From: Paludibacteraceae bacterium
GTDB lineage: Bacteria; Bacteroidota; Bacteroidia; Bacteroidales; Paludibacteraceae
Assembly: GCA_017646225.1 (NCBI GenBank)
Contig: JAGCMZ010000233.1
Coordinates: forward strand, 1-7,552
Reading direction: 5' to 3'
DNA length: 7,552 bases
Both the position numbers and the translations under genes were made by a program. Below, piece by piece: positions 7,132 to 7,552 of this stretch (the stretch's first letter is position 1; the number at the start of each line of letters is the position of its first letter). Below the pieces are notes generated by a model that saw only the letters and a program-made list of their open reading frames with translations, was not told where the DNA came from and ran no database searches.

Positions 7132-7552
7132 GATGCACTAACGTTTTCTTTGAGTAAACGTTCGATGTACTGTTCTTGCGCTTTTTTGTTTTCTAGTTCT
7201 TTGCGCAAAATCTTTTCGGCCATGCCAATAGACAACGAAGCCACTTCGCTTCTAATTTCGGCAATGGCTTGCGCTTTTTCTTTGGCAATTTGTTCGCGAG
7301 CATTGGCAATAATTTGCTGTGCTTCTTCTTGTGCCTGTTGTTTTGCTTCTGCAATCATTTTGTCGTTCATTTGCTTGGTATCTTTTACCATACGCATTTG
7401 TTCGGCTTGTGCTGCAGCAATAATGGCTTTGCCTTTTTCTTCTAGGCCTGCCAACGAATTAGCGGCTTCTTCTGCTTTTTTAAGCGAATTTGTAATATGA
7501 TCTTCGCGTTCTTTTAGCGAGGTTAAAATGGTTGGCCATGCAAATTTTGCTA
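7128..7552 (-). CDS. atpF: ATP synthase Fo subunit b, partial (5' end outside window)
   Basis: Subunit b forms the peripheral stalk: an N-terminal membrane helix followed by a long coiled coil that reaches delta. The frame is open to the window edge; 140 residues are visible, starting AKFAWPTILTSLKEREDHI, the family segment just after the membrane helix. Roughly the first 25 residues with that helix are missing. The rest is a highly charged Ala/Glu/Lys/Gln helix (KKAEEAANSLAGLEEKGKA, EAKQQAQEEAQQIIANAREQ) ending in the delta-binding region MAEKILRKELENKKAQEQYI. A TTG at 7454 could be mistaken for a start, but conserved sequence continues in frame upstream. The stop overlaps the atpH start (ATGA). 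In this arrangement atpE and atpB would be expected upstream, beyond the window. Confidence 0.95.
   Translation of the reverse strand, partial: AKFAWPTILTSLKEREDHITNSLKKAEEAANSLAGLEEKGKAIIAAAQAEQMRMVKDTKQMNDKMIAEAKQQAQEEAQQIIANAREQIAKEKAQAIAEIRSEVASLSIGMAEKILRKELENKKAQEQYIERLLKENVSAS

Noticed and set aside
7128..7454. A shorter atpF starting at the TTG at 7454.
   Set aside because: The same frame continues to the window edge with the conserved KFAWPTILTSLKERE segment, so the gene is cut by the window.
7123..7500. Open frame on the + strand opposite atpF, rich in Cys, Ala and Ser.
   Set aside because: It is the antisense of the Ala/Glu/Lys/Gln-rich coiled coil of subunit b; no recognisable protein and no supporting start signals.

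Overview
The window looks like chromosomal DNA of a member of the Bacteroidota; genus and species cannot be read from it. The evidence is: an arginine decarboxylase of the short type that I recognise from flavobacteria-like genomes; an ATP synthase gene run F-H-A-G that stops after atpG, with no atpD or atpC following (the split arrangement common in this phylum); an alpha subunit with the insert before the GGGS segment seen in this phylum; a TAnnTTTG promoter element; and little use of Shine-Dalgarno sites. No tRNA, rRNA, CRISPR array, transposase or phage gene is visible.

The left part (1-2095, + strand) is a tight operon: the 3' part of speA (arginine decarboxylase), speB (agmatinase, 1 nt later) and ung (uracil-DNA glycosylase, overlapping speB by 10 nt). 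SpeA and SpeB together convert arginine to agmatine and then to putrescine plus urea. Ung is a DNA repair enzyme with no metabolic link to them and is probably only co-transcribed. A 147-nt convergent spacer (2096-2242) follows. It holds a G+C-rich segment with nested pairing, a 12-bp palindrome and a perfect 14-bp hairpin that probably terminates transcription from both sides.

The middle (2243-4003, - strand) is a monocistronic long-chain acyl-CoA ligase gene. Its promoter lies immediately after a classic terminator (4042-4095) that closes the upstream ATP synthase operon.

The right part (4115-7552, - strand) is the atp operon read leftward: atpF (5' end outside the window), atpH, atpA, atpG, with junctions that overlap or nearly touch. 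The main anomaly is in atpG. Its first 25 codons are in a different frame from the remaining 274, because one A is missing in a short A run at 4939-4941. Since gamma is the rotor shaft of the enzyme and both halves look well conserved, a sequencing or assembly error is the simplest explanation, but a real mutation cannot be excluded from one sequence.

I see no new biological system here. The window is mainly housekeeping genes; the points worth checking are the atpG frameshift and the structured spacer after ung.
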